DNA of 52,178 nucleotides from Vairimorpha ceranae (lineage: Eukaryota > Microsporidia > Nosematidae): NCBI RefSeq assembly GCF_000988165.1, contig NW_020169321.1, forward strand, positions 1-52,178, given 5' to 3'. The notes under the pieces are model-generated. The model was not told the origin of the DNA. It saw only the letters and a program-made list of their open reading frames with translations, and searched no databases. Shown piece after piece: positions 52,165 to 52,178 of the stretch. A program made the translations under genes and the position numbers. How positions within the stretch are numbered: position 1 is the stretch's first letter; every line of letters begins with the position of its first letter.

Positions 52165-52178
52165 ATGTTTAGTTTCTT
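52165..52178 (+). CDS. 5' end of a probable third family A gene
   Basis: ATG at 52165 with CCC at 52158-52160. The preceding TTTTTTAAATATA and the first residues MFSF resemble the start of the 6320 gene (MNFIC). Only four codons are in the window, so the assignment rests on the shared upstream sequence. Confidence 0.45.

Overview
The window looks like microsporidian nuclear DNA. It is very AT-rich with long gene-poor spacers. Genes are intron-less and short, and most start codons are preceded within a few bases by a CCC/CCCC run (GGG in two cases), the start-proximal signal known from microsporidia. The conserved proteins fit a reduced eukaryotic parasite: a Ubc12-like E2, a RING-H2 protein, a homeodomain protein, an ABCG half-transporter, a RecQ helicase, an Edc3-like protein, S-adenosylmethionine synthetase and a sugar-porter-like MFS transporter. 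The spacers carry remains of several transposon classes, which points to one of the expanded, TE-rich microsporidian genomes. I cannot name the species.

Layout. 0-8 kb holds the 3' end of one member of a secreted-protein family, a Merlin element, an unrecognised 557-aa secreted-type protein, a head-to-tail array of three short Helitron-like elements, and a complete member of the same secreted family. 8-24 kb is a rearranged segmental duplication. Two small, unrelated, two-membrane-span proteins occur twice in the same order and strand (8467-8883 with 13740-14105, and 21043-21468 with 23339-23707). The first copy is split by about 3.5 kb containing MULE, SINE-like and Tc1 remains; Merlin and Tc1 remnants lie between the two copies. 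24-28 kb holds the E2, the RING protein and the homeodomain gene. 28-33 kb is mostly a degenerate non-LTR retrotransposon with a SINE-like insertion. 33-49 kb is the conserved core: ABCG transporter, a Merlin fossil, RecQ, a 56-aa D-box protein, Edc3-like, SAM synthetase, a 92-aa protein, the MFS transporter, a multi-span membrane protein and a 260-aa unknown. 48.7-52 kb carries a second Helitron-like array (four units), a second copy of a 550-bp non-coding repeat, and at the last 14 bases the start of what appears to be a third member of the secreted family.

Most distinctive signal: seven copies of a 315-340 bp non-coding unit have a TC 5' end, a 15-nt palindrome usually 10 nt before a CTAG 3' end, and head-to-tail junctions of the form CTAG|TC. 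These are the terminal hallmarks of Helitrons, here as tiny non-autonomous elements in two tandem arrays. No Rep/helicase transposase is visible in the window.

Translations outside the long open frames were read by eye, so transposon boundaries and frameshift positions are approximate. No alignment, folding or database search was run.
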